Below, piece by piece: positions 8,544-17,137 of a stretch of DNA of 64,000 nt; the stretch's first letter is position 1, and every line of letters begins with the position of its first letter. Source of the DNA: Dehalococcoidia bacterium (GTDB lineage: Bacteria > Chloroflexota > Dehalococcoidia > UBA2979); assembly GCA_009692685.1 (NCBI GenBank), contig SHYS01000009.1, forward strand, positions 20,326 to 84,325, written 5' to 3'. The notes below the pieces were generated by a model that did no database searches, was not told the DNA's origin, and was given only the letters and a program-made list of their open reading frames with translations. The position numbers and the translations under genes were made by a program.

Positions 8544-11201
8544 CTAGTGCCGCTCGTCCACCACGCCGTCCGAGGCGCGGAGGGCGAGGAGGCGCAGCTC
8601 GATGTGGGCGCGGGAGGCGAGCTCCGGGTCGGCATCGAGGAGCCGTTCGGCCTCGGCGCGGGTCTCGGCGATGAGCGGGGCGTCGAGCAGCGAGGCGACG
8701 CGCAGCGAGGGCGCGCCGGACTGACGGGTGCCAAAGAACTCGCCTGGGCCCCGCAGCTTGAGGTCCTCCTCGGCGAGCGCGAAGCCATCGCGGGTGCGGG
8801 CGACGATCTTGAGGCGCTCGATGGCCTCGTCAGAGGGCTCATCGGCCAGCAGGAAGCACATCGACGGCCACTGGCCGCGGCCGACGCGACCGCGGAACTG
8901 GTGCAGCTGGGCGAGCCCGAAGCGGTCCGCGCCCTCGATGATCATCACCGTGGCATTCGGGACATCGATGCCCACCTCGACCACCGCCGTGGAGACGAGG
9001 ATCTTCGTGTCGCCTCGAGCGAAGGCGCGCATTGCGGCATCCTTGTCCTTCGCGGACATGCGCCCGTGGAGAAGCGCGATCCGAGGGGCGAGGTCGGGGA
9101 ACTCCTCCAGGCGGAGACGGTCGTACTCCTCGGTGGCGGCGCGCGAGGCGACCGTGTCGGAGCCCTCGACGAGGGGGCAGATCACGAAGGCCTGGCATCC
9201 CGCCTCGATCTCTGTGCGGATCTGTGCGAACGCCTCGTGACGGCGCTCTGGGGGCAGCCAGCAAGTCTCGATGGGCGCCCGGCCCGGCGGGAGCTCGTCG
9301 ATGATCGTGAGGTCGAGGTCGCCGTAGACGGCGAGGGCCAAAGAGCGCGGGATCGGCGTGGCGGTCATGACCAGGAGGTGCGGGGTCTGCCGCCCCCCCT
9401 CGCGTCCAGCGCCGTGGGCACCCTTGCTGCGCAGTGCGGCGCGTTGCATCACGCCGAAGCGGTGCTGCTCGTCGACGACGGCGAGGCCGAGGCGCTGAAA
9501 CTCGACGCCCTCCTCGATGAGCGCGTGCGTGCCGATGACGAGGTTGGCGCCGCCGTGGCGGATCGAAGCGAGGGCGTCGTGGCGCTCCTTCGTCCTCGTC
9601 GAGCCCGTGAGCAGGACAGCCCGCAGCGGCAGGGCGAGGAATGATGCCGGCAGCAGCCCGCCGAGGGGTGGCTCGGGCTCACCGGAGAGCAGGCGGCAGA
9701 TCGTGCGGAAGTGCTGTTCCGCCAGCACCTCGGTGGGGGCCATCAGCACCGCCTGGTAGCCCGAGGCGACCGCGGCCAGCATCGCCGCTAGGGCGACGAC
9801 CGTCTTCCCGGAGCCGACATCGCCCTCGAGGAGACGCGCCATCGGGGTGGTGCGGGAGACGTCGCGCAGGACGTCATCGAGGGCGGTTCGCTGCGCAGCG
9901 GTGAGCGTGTACGGCAGCGTGCCGAGGAACCACTCGACTGTCGCGTTGCCCTCGAGGGCGGGAGCGTCGCCGGTGCCGCTCCAGTCGCGCTTGCGCCGCT
10001 GCACGCCGAGCTGGATGGCGAGCAGCTCCTCGAAGGCGAGGCGGCGTCGGGCGCGGGCCAGCGCCTCGGCGCTGTCGGGGTAGTGGATCTGGCGAACCGC
10101 CTCGGCGGCCGGCATGAGGTCGTGTTCGCGCAGCACCTCGAGCGGCAGCGGGTCCGGAATGCGATCGGTGAACCGTTCGAGGAGGTTGGCGATCAGCGAG
10201 CGCAGCGTGCGCTGCGGGACGCCCTCGGTCAGGCGGTAGACGGGGATGATGCGGCCGGTGTGCGCCTGGCCCGTGCGGCTGTCGAGGCGGCCATCAAGGC
10301 GCTCGAACTCGGGATTCTCGAGCGTCGGATGGCCACGGAAGGCCTTGACCGGACCGGCGAGGGCCACCTCGGCCCCCTCAGGCAGCGCACGCACCAGGAA
10401 GGGCTGGTTGAACCAGATGACGCGAAGCGGCGTGCCGAACTCATCGAGGACCGTCGCCTCCGTGGAGCGCATGCGGCCACCGCGCCCCATGCGGACCTCG
10501 CGGACGCGCGAGACCGTGCCGCGCACCGTCTGTTCGGTGCCGACCCGGAGTTGCGCGACTGGCACCGTCACCGAGAAGTCGTGATGGCGATGCGGATAGT
10601 GGCGCAGCGCGTCGCCGACCGTTTCGAGGCCGAGGCGCGCCAGCCGCTCGATGGTGGGTCCGCGCAGGCCCGTCGCCGCCTGCAGGAGTGGGAGATCGAG
10701 GCCGGCCGGCCCCGGCGCGATCTTACGTGCGGCCCTTGGCTGGGCAGCGGAGGTGGGAGATTCGGGGGGGGCTGCTCGTCCGTCTCGCGGGGTGGTCGCC
10801 CGGGGAGCCACCGGCACGCGAGCGTCCGAGGCCTCCGCCGGAGACACCTCGGAGGGAGCGCCACGCGCCCGCGGCGGTCGAGGGCGCGTGGCGTTTGAGC
10901 CGGGGGCCGCAGCCGCGATGCCCCAGCGGGCGCGCGGCGGTCGAGGCGCGGGCTTCGAGCTTTCGAGGGCGATGGTGGCGAGCGCGCGACGTAGCCAGAT
11001 GCGCCGGTCGTCCACCGGGAGGGCGGTGAAGCCTTCGGGGGGCAGGTGCGCGAACATCCTAAGGAGGGGGGAGCCGGGCTGCTCCCCGAGCGCCTGCCGG
11101 CGCAGGAGATCATCGAGGCCGCCCTCAACGGCGCGGTCATCGCATCCGTCATCGAGCACGCCTCGCAGGACGCCATCGAGCAGGGCGAGGTCGGCGGTCA
11201 T
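8544..11201 (-). CDS. recG: ATP-dependent DNA helicase RecG
   Basis: Regresses stalled replication forks and branch-migrates Holliday junctions. The protein is 885 residues from ATG 11201. About 180 N-terminal residues are Arg/Pro/Ala-rich and probably disordered. Then come a helix-hairpin-like segment, the OB wedge domain (VRGTVSRVREVRMGRGG), motif I GDVGSGKTVVALAA, motif II VVDEQHRFG, motif III TATPIPRSLAL, and the C-terminal helicase motifs ending in the TRG-like tail. It is longer than typical RecG (about 690 residues) because of the N-terminal extension. Upstream codons to 11321 look non-coding. Transcription diverges from rpmB. Confidence 0.95.
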   Translation of the reverse strand: MTADLALLDGVLRGVLDDGCDDRAVEGGLDDLLRRQALGEQPGSPLLRMFAHLPPEGFTALPVDDRRIWLRRALATIALESSKPAPRPPRARWGIAAAAPGSNATRPRPPRARGAPSEVSPAEASDARVPVAPRATTPRDGRAAPPESPTSAAQPRAARKIAPGPAGLDLPLLQAATGLRGPTIERLARLGLETVGDALRHYPHRHHDFSVTVPVAQLRVGTEQTVRGTVSRVREVRMGRGGRMRSTEATVLDEFGTPLRVIWFNQPFLVRALPEGAEVALAGPVKAFRGHPTLENPEFERLDGRLDSRTGQAHTGRIIPVYRLTEGVPQRTLRSLIANLLERFTDRIPDPLPLEVLREHDLMPAAEAVRQIHYPDSAEALARARRRLAFEELLAIQLGVQRRKRDWSGTGDAPALEGNATVEWFLGTLPYTLTAAQRTALDDVLRDVSRTTPMARLLEGDVGSGKTVVALAAMLAAVASGYQAVLMAPTEVLAEQHFRTICRLLSGEPEPPLGGLLPASFLALPLRAVLLTGSTRTKERHDALASIRHGGANLVIGTHALIEEGVEFQRLGLAVVDEQHRFGVMQRAALRSKGAHGAGREGGRQTPHLLVMTATPIPRSLALAVYGDLDLTIIDELPPGRAPIETCWLPPERRHEAFAQIRTEIEAGCQAFVICPLVEGSDTVASRAATEEYDRLRLEEFPDLAPRIALLHGRMSAKDKDAAMRAFARGDTKILVSTAVVEVGIDVPNATVMIIEGADRFGLAQLHQFRGRVGRGQWPSMCFLLADEPSDEAIERLKIVARTRDGFALAEEDLKLRGPGEFFGTRQSGAPSLRVASLLDAPLIAETRAEAERLLDADPELASRAHIELRLLALRASDGVVDERH

Positions 11202-11395
11202 CGAGCGTCCGTACGGTCGGGGAGGAGCGTGTGGCGCAGCCGATCTCCTTGCGGGAGCGGGCAAGTCAATGCTAGCCTCTGGACTCCGCGAACGACAGCG
11301 CCGACCCGATTCGCCGCCCACGGCGGCCTCGGTGGCTGGTGCATTCGATATCCGGGCATGACATACCGACGACGATTCTGGTTGGGGAGCGCGCC

Positions 11396-11620
11396 ATGGC
11401 GAGCCCGGGCAAGTGCGAGATCTGCGACAAGCACACGATGTTTGGACGGAACATCCGTCACAAGCACTCCGGTCGGTGGGAGCGCAAGGCGCCCCGCACG
11501 AACCGCCAGTTCCTGCCGAACGTGCACAACAAGCGCATGTTCATCGAGGGCAAGTGGCAGCGCATGAACGTCTGCACCCGCTGCCTACGGACCCAGCTCA
11601 AGCACCTGATCGCGGCGTAA
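11396..11620 (+). CDS. rpmB: 50S ribosomal protein L28
   Basis: A 74-residue L28 starting MASPGKCEICDK. It retains the zinc-type CxxC pairs (CEIC near residue 7 and CTRC near residue 63), so it is the zinc-binding paralogue form rather than the zinc-free form used in zinc starvation. An in-frame ATG at 11339 exists, but family similarity begins at 11396. The gene is monocistronic, with a strong terminator 30 bases downstream. Confidence 0.95.
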   Translation: MASPGKCEICDKHTMFGRNIRHKHSGRWERKAPRTNRQFLPNVHNKRMFIEGKWQRMNVCTRCLRTQLKHLIAA

Positions 11621-11650
11621 CGGCCGTTGGAGTACCAGCCTCGGACAGCC

Positions 11651-11690
11651 GAGTACGAAAAACGCGCCCCACGGGGCGCTTTTCGTACTC
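11651..11690. terminator. Bidirectional terminator between rpmB and rpe
   Basis: Long inverted repeat GAGTACGAAAA-CGCGCCCC / GGGGCGC-TTTTCGTACTC with an AC loop. A-tract and T-tract on opposite sides allow it to end both rpmB (+) and rpe (-) transcripts. Confidence 0.9.
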
Positions 11691-11712
11691 GAGCGTGGCG
11701 GATTGTGGCGGG

Positions 11713-12381
11713 CTACTCGGCCGCCAGCGCTGCGTCGAGGGCGGCAACCGCCTCGGCGGGCGTTTGCGCCTCGTTGTAGACGGCTGAGCCGGCGACCGCG
11801 ATGTGTGCGCCGGCAGCGAGGCAGCTCGCGATGTTGGTGGCCTTCACGCCGCCATCCACCTCGATGTGGGTGGCGAGGCCCGCGGCATCGATGCGGGCTC
11901 GCAGGTCGCGGACCTTCTCGAGGAGTTCTGGCATCATCGGCTGACCGCCTCGCCCCGGATGGATGAGCATCACCGTGACCTGCTCGAGATCTGCGAGCAG
12001 CCCCTCGAGGGCGGACACGGGCGTCTCCGGGGAGATCGCAATGCCGCGTTCGCAGCCGAGGGCGCGCGTCGCCTCAAGGAGCGCATGGGGCTCGGTGGTG
12101 GCTTCGTAGTGGAACATCAGGCGCTGCGCACCCGCCTCGGCGAAGGGGCGCAGCTGATCGGCGGGGTTGGCGACCATGAGGTGAACCTCGATTGGCAGCG
12201 TCGAGGCGCGTCGAAAGACCTCGACAACCGAGGCGCCGAAGGTGATGGCGGGGACGAAGTGTCCGTCCATCACATCGAGGTGCCAGAGGTCGACCCCGGC
12301 GGCCCCGCCCGCCCGCGCGGCTTCTTCGAGGCGCCCGAAGTCGGCGGTGAGGATTGAGGGCGCGATCAGGATCGAGCGCAT
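11713..12381 (-). CDS. rpe: Ribulose-phosphate 3-epimerase
   Basis: Interconverts ribulose 5-phosphate and xylulose 5-phosphate in the pentose phosphate pathway. The 222 residues start at MRSILIAPSILTADFG, and the signature HLDVMDGHFVPAITFG near residue 36 holds the metal-binding His/Asp. MIHPGRGGQ and EVDGGV complete the TIM-barrel motifs. It begins 14 bases after argH and is probably the last gene of the arginine transcript, which then ends at the shared terminator. Confidence 0.95.
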   Translation of the reverse strand: MRSILIAPSILTADFGRLEEAARAGGAAGVDLWHLDVMDGHFVPAITFGASVVEVFRRASTLPIEVHLMVANPADQLRPFAEAGAQRLMFHYEATTEPHALLEATRALGCERGIAISPETPVSALEGLLADLEQVTVMLIHPGRGGQPMMPELLEKVRDLRARIDAAGLATHIEVDGGVKATNIASCLAAGAHIAVAGSAVYNEAQTPAEAVAALDAALAAE

Positions 12382-12395
12382 GAGCGCCCCCCCCA

Positions 12396-13820
12396 CTAGC
12401 TCTCTCGCCACACGGGGAGGCGCTCGGCATCGAGGCGCGCGACGGCGGTCTCGAGGGCGCGCGCGACGGCCTCGGGCCCGGTCCCCCCGGGGACGTTCCT
12501 CGCAGCCAGCGCAGCATCTAGGCCGATCGCCAGCACGCCTGCATCGAACGCCGCGTGTGCGGCGCGGTACTCGTCCAGAGTGATGTCGGCTAGCGTCTTG
12601 CCCTCGCGCTCGCAGCGGGCAACCAGGGCGCCCACCGCCTCGTGAGCCTCGCGGAAGGGGACGCCGCGCTTCGCGAGGTAGTCTGCGACATCAGTGGCTA
12701 GGGCGAAGTTGGCAACAGCGGCGGCGCGCCCGCGCTCGCGGTCGAACTCGAGGGTGGGAAGCATCGCGGTTATGACCTCGACGCACATAAGGAGCGTATC
12801 CACGCTGTCGAACAGCGGTTCTTTGTCCTCCTGCATGTCCTTGTTGTAAGCCAGCGGCTGGCCCTTGAGCAGCGTCAGCGCCTGCACGAGGTTGCCGATG
12901 GCACGCGCGCTCTTGCCTCGCACCAACTCCGCAACGTCGGGATTCTTCTTCTGCGGCATGATGCTGGACCCGGTGGAGAACGCGTCATCGAGGCGAACGA
13001 GGGCGAACTCGGCACTCGACCATAAGACGAGCTCTTCGCCCAGCCTCGAGAGGTGAACCATCGCCAGCGCTGCCGCGGCATGGAAGTCGACGACAAAGTC
13101 GCGGTCGGAGACCGCATCGAGGGAGTTCGTGGTGATGCTTTCAAAGCCCAACTCTCGCGCCACGAAGCCGCGGTCAATGGGGTAGGTGACGCCGGCGAGC
13201 GCGCCGCTGCCGAGTGGCAGGACGTTCGCGCGGGCACGCGCCTGCGCGAAGCGCTCGGTGTCGCGCGTGAGCATCTCCTCGTAAGCGAGGAGATGGTGCG
13301 AAAGGAGCACGGGCTGCGCACGCTGAAGGTGGGTGTAGCCGGGAACGACTGTACCCGCCTCGCGACGGGCGAGCGCGATGAAGGCGGCGCGGAGCGCACG
13401 CAGCCCCTCGAGGGTGGTGTCGATGGCGCTCCGAACGAAGAGGCGCATGTCGGTCGCGACCTGGTCGTTGCGGGAGCGCGCGGTATGCAGGCGCCGCGCC
13501 GGCTCACCGAGGAGGTCGGCGAGCGCCGCCTCGATGTTGAGGTGGATGTCCTCGCGGTCGAGGCGGAAGTCGAAGCGGCCCGCCTCGATATCGGCACGGA
13601 TCGCCTCAAGGCCACCGACGATGGCGTCGCGGTCGGAGTCGGAGATGATGCGGGTCGCGGCGAGCATGCGCGCGTGCGCGATCGAGCCCGCGATGTCTTC
13701 TCGATAGAGGCGACGGTCGAACGGGATCGAGGCGTTGAACGCCTCGACGAGTTCGTTCGTGGGGCCGGAAAATCGTCCGCCCCAGAGCTTGCCTGAGGGG
13801 GGTGGAAAGTCAGGAGTCAT
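12396..13820 (-). CDS. argH: Argininosuccinate lyase
   Basis: Cleaves argininosuccinate to arginine and fumarate, the last step of arginine synthesis. The 474 residues start at ATG 13820 (MTPDFPPPSGKLWGGRFSG). The fumarase/aspartase-superfamily signature GSSIMPQKKNPD lies near residue 285. An open frame continues upstream but runs antisense-like through vapC, so it is not coding. The start overlaps the 3' end of vapC by 11 bases, implying translational coupling. Confidence 0.95.
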   Translation of the reverse strand: MTPDFPPPSGKLWGGRFSGPTNELVEAFNASIPFDRRLYREDIAGSIAHARMLAATRIISDSDRDAIVGGLEAIRADIEAGRFDFRLDREDIHLNIEAALADLLGEPARRLHTARSRNDQVATDMRLFVRSAIDTTLEGLRALRAAFIALARREAGTVVPGYTHLQRAQPVLLSHHLLAYEEMLTRDTERFAQARARANVLPLGSGALAGVTYPIDRGFVARELGFESITTNSLDAVSDRDFVVDFHAAAALAMVHLSRLGEELVLWSSAEFALVRLDDAFSTGSSIMPQKKNPDVAELVRGKSARAIGNLVQALTLLKGQPLAYNKDMQEDKEPLFDSVDTLLMCVEVITAMLPTLEFDRERGRAAAVANFALATDVADYLAKRGVPFREAHEAVGALVARCEREGKTLADITLDEYRAAHAAFDAGVLAIGLDAALAARNVPGGTGPEAVARALETAVARLDAERLPVWRES

Positions 13821-14217
13821 CGGAGTTCCTGATGCGCCTGACCTCAACGCCGATGTCGAGATTGGCCCAGCTCCGGTCGCCCGTGAAGGTAACGGCACCG
13901 AGGCGTTGCGCGAGCGCGAGGCAGGCGCGGTCCCCGAGGGAGAGCTGCAGTTCGCGGGTCGTCGGATAGAACTCGCCGGTGACGTCGGCGTCTGTCTCGT
14001 CGAACGGCGCGAATGAGAGTCCACGCTGCTCGAGATCACGCCGCAGACCGCCGGTGTCGCCGCCCTTGCGGATGGTCACCTGCAACACCTCGGCCCAGTT
14101 GACCGCCGCGATTACGGCACAGCGGAGGACATCTCGAACGCGGTCGGCGCCCGGTTCCCGGAACGGCAGCGCAAGCAACGCCGACGCGTCCAGCACAACG
14201 CCTCGCTCACTGGTCAT
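13810..14217 (-). CDS. PIN-domain toxin, VapC type
   Basis: A 135-residue PIN-domain protein, predicted to be a Mg2+-dependent endoribonuclease. Acidic residues sit at the expected places: VVLDASALL (Asp near 10), AVNWAEVLQ (Glu near 42), SLGDRACLALAQ (Asp near 95) and FTGDRSW (Asp near 113). Its start overlaps the upstream small gene by 11 bases, and its end overlaps argH by 11 bases. Family knowledge makes it the toxin of a type II pair; the tRNA or rRNA target is unknown. Confidence 0.85.
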   Translation of the reverse strand: MTSERGVVLDASALLALPFREPGADRVRDVLRCAVIAAVNWAEVLQVTIRKGGDTGGLRRDLEQRGLSFAPFDETDADVTGEFYPTTRELQLSLGDRACLALAQRLGAVTFTGDRSWANLDIGVEVRRIRNSDDS

Positions 14218-14542
14218 AGGACTCGAGTTCCTCGCGCCAGAAGTCGAGGCGACGTTCCGCGATCAGCTCGTCCACCGCGCTGCCCTTACGGGGGAGTTGG
14301 TCGAACCGCGATTGAATCTGCTCCAGGAGTGCAGCGTCATCTTCTTCAGCTTGCGCGCCCGTGGCCGCAAGCCGGGCGAGCTCAGCGGATGAGCTCGCGA
14401 GTTCGGTTGCAGCCACGCGGAGCAGCTCGATTGGCGATCGCTCGCTATTCGCCGACGTGGCCTTGCGCAGGCGATCGACATCGCGCTCGATCTTGCGTGC
14501 GGCTCGTTCGACATGGTCGAGGAGGTCGTCGCGCCGCGCCAT
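14207..14542 (-). CDS. Probable antitoxin partner of the VapC-type toxin
   Basis: A 111-residue acidic, largely helical protein with a coiled-coil-like N-terminal half (DHVERAARKIERDVDRLRK). The C-terminal stretch (VDELIAERRLDFWREELESYDQ) resembles the toxin-wrapping tails of antitoxins. I do not recognise a standard DNA-binding fold such as AbrB, RHH or Phd. The role is inferred from its size and its 11-base overlap with the PIN gene. The start ATG at 14542 overlaps the argG stop (TGATG); a GTG at 14545 is an alternative. Confidence 0.6.
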   Translation of the reverse strand: MARRDDLLDHVERAARKIERDVDRLRKATSANSERSPIELLRVAATELASSSAELARLAATGAQAEEDDAALLEQIQSRFDQLPRKGSAVDELIAERRLDFWREELESYDQ

Positions 14543-15783
14543 CACTCAGCCTCCTGGGGGCGGGCGAGGAAGAGCGGATCGCGATGGTCGCGAAGGAGCT
14601 GGGCCTGCGCCTGCACCTCGACGGGGAGTCCCCAGAGCTTGATGAAGCCCTGCGCGGCGGACTGGTCGAACTGGTCGCCGGCGCCGTAGGTGGCGAGGGC
14701 GTGGCTGTAGAGGCTGAAGTCGGAGCGCTGCCCGGCGGCGACCGCCGTGCCTCGCCAGAACTTCATGCGTACGTCACCGGTGACGTGGCGCTGCGTCGAC
14801 ATCACGTAGGCCGCGAGATCCTGGTGGTGCGCGGAGAACCAGAGGCCGTTGTAGATGAGGTCGGCGTATTCTTGGGAGACGCCGGATTTCCAGCGGAGCT
14901 GCTGCTTGGAGAGCGTGAGCGACTCGAGGGCGCGGTGAGCGGCCAGCAGCGCGACGGCGGCGGGCGCCTCGTAAATCTCGCGCGACTTGATGCCGACGAG
15001 GCGGTTCTCGATCTGGTCCATGCGACCGATGCCGTGACGGCCGGCCGCCTCCTGCACACGGTTCACGAGGTCGACGGGTGCGAGCTTCTCGCCATCGATC
15101 GCGACCGGGACACCGTGCTCGAACGAGATCTCGAGATACTCCGGCTCGGCAGGCGTGAGATCGAGGGGGCGAGTCCACTCGTAGGCGTCCTCGGGCGGCT
15201 CGATCCAGGGATCTTCAAGGATGCCGCACTCGACGGCACGGCCCCAGAGGTTCTCGTCGGTCGAGTAGGGCGAGGCGGCGGTGGCGCGCACCGGGATGTT
15301 GAACTTCGCCGCGTAGGCGATGGCGTCCTCGCGCGTCATCAGGTTCTCGCGCGTAGTGCCTACGATCTTGAGGTCGGGCCCAAGAGCGTGAATCGCCACA
15401 TCGAGGCGGACTTGGTCGTTGCCTTTGCCCGTGCAACCGTGGGCCACGGCAGTCGCGCCCGCCTCGCGAGCCTTGTCGACGAGCAGCTTGGCGATGAGCG
15501 GGCGGCCGAGGGCGGTCGCGAGCGGGTAACCATCCTCGTAGACGGCGTTGGCGGCAAGGGCGGGGAAGGCGAAGAAGCGGAGGAAGTCCTCCTTCGCGTC
15601 GACGATGTCGAGGGCCTTTGCGCCCGCGGCCATAGCGCGTTCGCGCGCTGTATCGAGGTCTGGCAGGTTGCCGAGGTCGACCGTGAGACAGACGACCTCG
15701 TAGCCGCGCGCCTCCTGGAGCCACTTCGTTGCTACAGAGGTGTCCAGCCCACCGGAATAGGCGAGCACGATGGTTTCAGGCAT
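14542..15783 (-). CDS. argG: Argininosuccinate synthase
   Basis: Joins citrulline and aspartate using ATP. The protein is 413 residues. The N-type ATP pyrophosphatase P-loop AYSGGLDTSVA lies at residues 8-18, followed by HGCTGKGNDQVR near residue 115. Length and motifs match the family. It is 27 bases downstream of argD, and its stop overlaps the start of the putative antitoxin gene, placing the toxin-antitoxin pair inside the arg transcript. Confidence 0.96.
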   Translation of the reverse strand: MPETIVLAYSGGLDTSVATKWLQEARGYEVVCLTVDLGNLPDLDTARERAMAAGAKALDIVDAKEDFLRFFAFPALAANAVYEDGYPLATALGRPLIAKLLVDKAREAGATAVAHGCTGKGNDQVRLDVAIHALGPDLKIVGTTRENLMTREDAIAYAAKFNIPVRATAASPYSTDENLWGRAVECGILEDPWIEPPEDAYEWTRPLDLTPAEPEYLEISFEHGVPVAIDGEKLAPVDLVNRVQEAAGRHGIGRMDQIENRLVGIKSREIYEAPAAVALLAAHRALESLTLSKQQLRWKSGVSQEYADLIYNGLWFSAHHQDLAAYVMSTQRHVTGDVRMKFWRGTAVAAGQRSDFSLYSHALATYGAGDQFDQSAAQGFIKLWGLPVEVQAQAQLLRDHRDPLFLARPQEAE

Positions 15784-15810
15784 CGATGGCTCCCAGCTTC
15801 TACTCAGCAG

Positions 15811-17001
15811 TTACTTCGAGGTGACAGCGGCGAGCGCCTGCTCGACGATCGCGACGGCCTCCGCGATCTCGTCCGCGGTGACATTGAGCGGTGGCATCAG
15901 GCGCACGACATCCGGGCGCACGGCGTTGGCGAGCAGACCGCGCTCGATGGCGGCGGTGACGACGTCTGCCGCGATCTCCTGTTTCAACTCGAGGCCGCGC
16001 AGCAGGCCCTTGCCACGCACGCCCTTCACCACGGGATAGCGGTCCTCGAGGCTGAGCAGCGCGCGCTCGAGCTGATCGCCGCGTTCGTTGACGTTGGCGA
16101 GCACGCCGCCTTCGGCGACGCGCGTGAGGACGTGGAGGCCGGCCGCGGTCGAGAGTGGGTTGCCCCCGAAGGTCGAGCCGTGGTCGCCGGGCTCGAAGAC
16201 CGCAGCGTGCTCCCTGGCGAGGACAGCGCCGATGGGCACACCACCAGCGAGGCCCTTGGCGAGCGTCATGATGTCGGGCTCGATGCCCGTCTGCTGATAC
16301 GCCCAGAGGGTGCCGAGGCGCCCAACGCCCGTCTGCACCTCATCGATGATGAGCAGGAGGCCCTGCTCGTCGCACCAGGCGCGCACCTGCTTGAGGTAGT
16401 CCGGGGCGGGGACGTTGACGCCACCTTCGCCCTGCACTGCCTCAAGCAGGATGGCGACGGTGCTGGTTGTCGTCGCGGCCTTTATGGCCTCGATGTCGTC
16501 GTAGTCGACGAAGTGGACGCCGGGGAGCGGCGGTCCGAACGGGTCGCGGTAGCGAGGGGTGCCCGTGGCGGAGACCGTCATGAGCGTACGCCCGTGGAAC
16601 GAGTTGTTGGCAGAGATTATCTCGTACGCGCCGTTGCGGTGCTGCTGGCCCCACTTGCGGGCGAGTTTGAACGCTGCCTCGTTGGCTTCGGCGCCGGAGT
16701 TCTGGAAGTAGACGCGGTCAAAGGCAGAGTGCTTGACCAAAAGCTCGGCGAGCTGCACCTGCGGTTCGCTGTAGAAGAGGTTCGAGACGTGATGCAGCGT
16801 GCCCATCTGGGTCGAGACCACCTCGACGAGTCCCGGGTCGGCGTGGCCCAGCGAGGTAGAGGCGATGCCGGCGACGAAATCGAGATACGACTTGCCCTCG
16901 GCGTCCCAGACGCGCGTGCCTTTGCCGCGGACGAGCGTGACGGGCATACGACGGCCCGCCTGCATGAAGACTTTTGCTTCGCGGGCGGGGATGTCGCTCA
17001 C
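15811..17001 (-). CDS. argD: Acetylornithine aminotransferase
   Basis: Transfers the amino group of glutamate to N-acetylglutamate semialdehyde. The 396-residue class III aminotransferase carries the PLP lysine in MTLAKGLAGGVPIGA near residue 245 and the Asp in LIIDEVQTGVGR. It is the first gene after the hairpin ending UPF0182, so it probably has its own promoter. Its leader holds a pair of 12-base direct repeats. Strong alternatives within the family, such as ornithine or succinylornithine aminotransferase, are disfavoured by the arg context. Confidence 0.92.
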   Translation of the reverse strand: MSDIPAREAKVFMQAGRRMPVTLVRGKGTRVWDAEGKSYLDFVAGIASTSLGHADPGLVEVVSTQMGTLHHVSNLFYSEPQVQLAELLVKHSAFDRVYFQNSGAEANEAAFKLARKWGQQHRNGAYEIISANNSFHGRTLMTVSATGTPRYRDPFGPPLPGVHFVDYDDIEAIKAATTTSTVAILLEAVQGEGGVNVPAPDYLKQVRAWCDEQGLLLIIDEVQTGVGRLGTLWAYQQTGIEPDIMTLAKGLAGGVPIGAVLAREHAAVFEPGDHGSTFGGNPLSTAAGLHVLTRVAEGGVLANVNERGDQLERALLSLEDRYPVVKGVRGKGLLRGLELKQEIAADVVTAAIERGLLANAVRPDVVRLMPPLNVTADEIAEAVAIVEQALAAVTSK

Positions 17002-17048
17002 GGCACGCTCCTTTCGAGGACGGCTCGCTGGCTCAGATAGCCATACAC

Positions 17049-17075
17049 CATTGTCCCAGACTTCATTGTTCCAGA
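17049..17075 (-). promoter_or_regulatory. Direct repeats in the argD leader
   Basis: On the minus strand TCTGGAACAATG and TCTGGGACAATG occur 15 bases apart, about 50-75 bases upstream of the argD start. They could be a regulator-binding site. They do not resemble a palindromic ARG box. Confidence 0.3.
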
Positions 17076-17100
17076 GTGGGTCGTTGGGCGGCCGGAGGAA

Positions 17101-17134
17101 TCAGTGGCGACGTCCCTGAGGGCGTCGCCACTGA
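17101..17134 (-). terminator. Hairpin terminator downstream of UPF0182
   Basis: A 12-bp stem (TCAGTGGCGACG pairing with CGTCGCCACTGA) around a 10-base loop, starting four bases after the UPF0182 stop. On the minus strand it is followed by ATTCC rather than a T-run, so termination strength is uncertain. Confidence 0.6.
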
Positions 17135-17137
17135 GCC

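Noticed and set aside
8295..9644. A 449-residue plus-strand open frame
   Set aside because: Antisense shadow of recG and the RAYT gene, with the same low-complexity composition.
14329..17040. A 903-residue plus-strand open frame
   Set aside because: It is the antisense shadow of argG and argD; stops are rare at this GC content. The translation is low-complexity (repeated Val/Gly/Asp/Arg) with no recognisable domain.
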